From positions 186,001 through 250,000 of the forward strand of contig NZ_QGNX01000002.1 in the NCBI RefSeq assembly GCF_003265325.1: a stretch of 64,000 nucleotides of DNA, in the 5' to 3' direction. This document shows, piece after piece, positions 63,309-64,000 of this stretch (positions are counted from its first letter, which is position 1; every line of letters begins with the position of its first letter). Below the pieces are notes generated by a model that did not search any database, was not told where the DNA came from, and worked only from the letters and a program-made list of their open reading frames with translations. The translations under genes and the position numbers were made by a program. The DNA is from Oceanibium sediminis. Its GTDB lineage: Bacteria > Pseudomonadota > Alphaproteobacteria > Rhodobacterales > Rhodobacteraceae.

Positions 63309-64000
63309 TCAGACGCCCGCGAAGATCTGCGCGCAGCGATCCAGCGCCGCCTCGGGGGACATTTCCTCGGACTCGCCCGTGCGGCGGGAGGTCAGCTCGA
63401 CCACCCCGTTCTTCAGCCCGCGCGGCCCTACGGTGATGCGCCAGGGGCAACCGACCAGGTCCATGGTGGCGAATTTCGCGCCCGCGCGTTCCTCACGGTC
63501 GTCGTAAAGCGGGTCGAGGCCGCGGGACTTCAGGCCCTGGTACAGACCTTCGCAGGCGGCGTCCGCATCGGTATCCCCCTGCTTGAGGTTCACGATGCCG
63601 ATCTGGAAGGGCGCGACTTCCTCGGGCCAGATGATGCCCTTGTCGTCGTGGTTCGCCTCGATCAGCGCGCCGACAAGACGCGACACGCCGATCCCGTGCG
63701 AGCCCATGTGAACCGGCGAGCGGGTGCCGTCCGGGCCAAGCACGGTGGCGCCCATCGGCTCCGAATACTTCGTGCCGAAGTAAAAGATCTGCCCCACCTC
63801 GATGCCGCGGGCCGTGCGGCGACGCTCTTCGGGGACTTTCGCGAACTCGGCCTCGTCATGGGTTTCGTCCGTGCGCGCATAGCGCGAGGTGAACTCCTCC
63901 AGCACCGCGCGGCAGGCGTCGTGGCTGTCGTAGTCGATCGCACGGTCACCGAACTTCAGGTCGGTGATCTGGCTGTCGTAGAACACCTCGGACTCGCCGG
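63309..64000 (-). CDS. proS: Prolyl-tRNA synthetase, N-terminal part beyond the window
   Basis: Charges tRNA-Pro. The visible 230 C-terminal codons include [37 protein letters not shown], class II motif 3 ([20 protein letters not shown]) and the anticodon-binding domain ([36 protein letters not shown]). The frame is open to the right edge. Thirty-nine bases upstream of lolC/E on the same strand, an order common in alphaproteobacteria. Confidence 0.95.
   Translation of the reverse strand, partial: GESEVFYDSQITDLKFGDRAIDYDSHDACRAVLEEFTSRYARTDETHDEAEFAKVPEERRRTARGIEVGQIFYFGTKYSEPMGATVLGPDGTRSPVHMGSHGIGVSRLVGALIEANHDDKGIIWPEEVAPFQIGIVNLKQGDTDADAACEGLYQGLKSRGLDPLYDDREERAGAKFATMDLVGCPWRITVGPRGLKNGVVELTSRRTGESEEMSPEAALDRCAQIFAGV

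Noticed and set aside
1-64000. CRISPR array, tRNA genes, prophage or insertion sequence
   Set aside because: No regular spaced repeats, no tRNA-like cloverleaf with the conserved TTCGAATC-type arm, and no transposase, integrase or phage structural gene was seen.

Overview
This window is chromosomal DNA from a high-GC alphaproteobacterium, most likely a marine Rhodobacteraceae (Roseobacter-type) species. The evidence is the gene content: a dcw cell-wall/division cluster carrying DUF2484 genes, acyl-CoA dehydrogenase and acyl-CoA ligase genes of the DmdC and DmdB type, a LolCDE transporter next to proS, and many secreted or lipoprotein genes of families typical of this group. No phage, insertion sequence, CRISPR array or tRNA was seen. 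Both ends cut a gene: ddl on the left, proS on the right.

Positions 1-16818 hold the dcw cluster on the minus strand in the order mraZ, rsmH, ftsL, ftsI, murE, murF, mraY, murD, ftsW, murG, murC, two tandem DUF2484 genes, murB, ddl. Most neighbours overlap by 4 bases or lie a few bases apart. A polysaccharide pyruvyl transferase gene is inserted in the opposite direction between murD and ftsW. The 600-base region upstream of mraZ carries a triplet of TGGGA repeats (candidate MraZ operator) and two TTATNCACA DnaA boxes; the RNase P RNA gene follows.

Positions 17842-27795 are housekeeping and envelope genes: an AmpD-like amidase, rluB, tadA, an AEC permease, a sulfotransferase, a metallo-beta-lactamase-fold hydrolase divergent from a ceramidase-like membrane enzyme, an SCO protein with two secreted cysteine-containing proteins, gatC-gatA, an Excalibur lipoprotein and a cold-shock gene.

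Positions 28599-34143 hold the most distinctive system: a 32-residue membrane peptide, an XpaC-like protein, a TelA-like protein, a DUF2927 lipoprotein, an SPFH protein with a GYF-like domain, and a protein with two zinc ribbons and a membrane anchor. All are on one strand and probably act together at the membrane under envelope or toxic-anion stress; that role is inferred.

Positions 34468-50480 are mixed: SRAP, an APC-like permease, a 5'-nucleotidase, a HIRAN-like protein, a two-propeller phytase-like protein, a class III aminotransferase, a small RTX protein with a clear promoter and a long inverted repeat, a CoA-transferase with a rearranged domain order, EamA, DUF952, pyrD, MATE and two hotdog thioesterases.

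Positions 50616-60241 form an acyl-CoA catabolism region: a MerR regulator with two LiuR-like boxes in front of it, a DmdC-type dehydrogenase, a GST, a membrane protein, a thiolase, a FadJ-type multifunctional enzyme and, after a second sulfotransferase, an acyl-CoA ligase. The window ends with an unknown membrane protein, lolD, lolC/E and the 3' part of proS.
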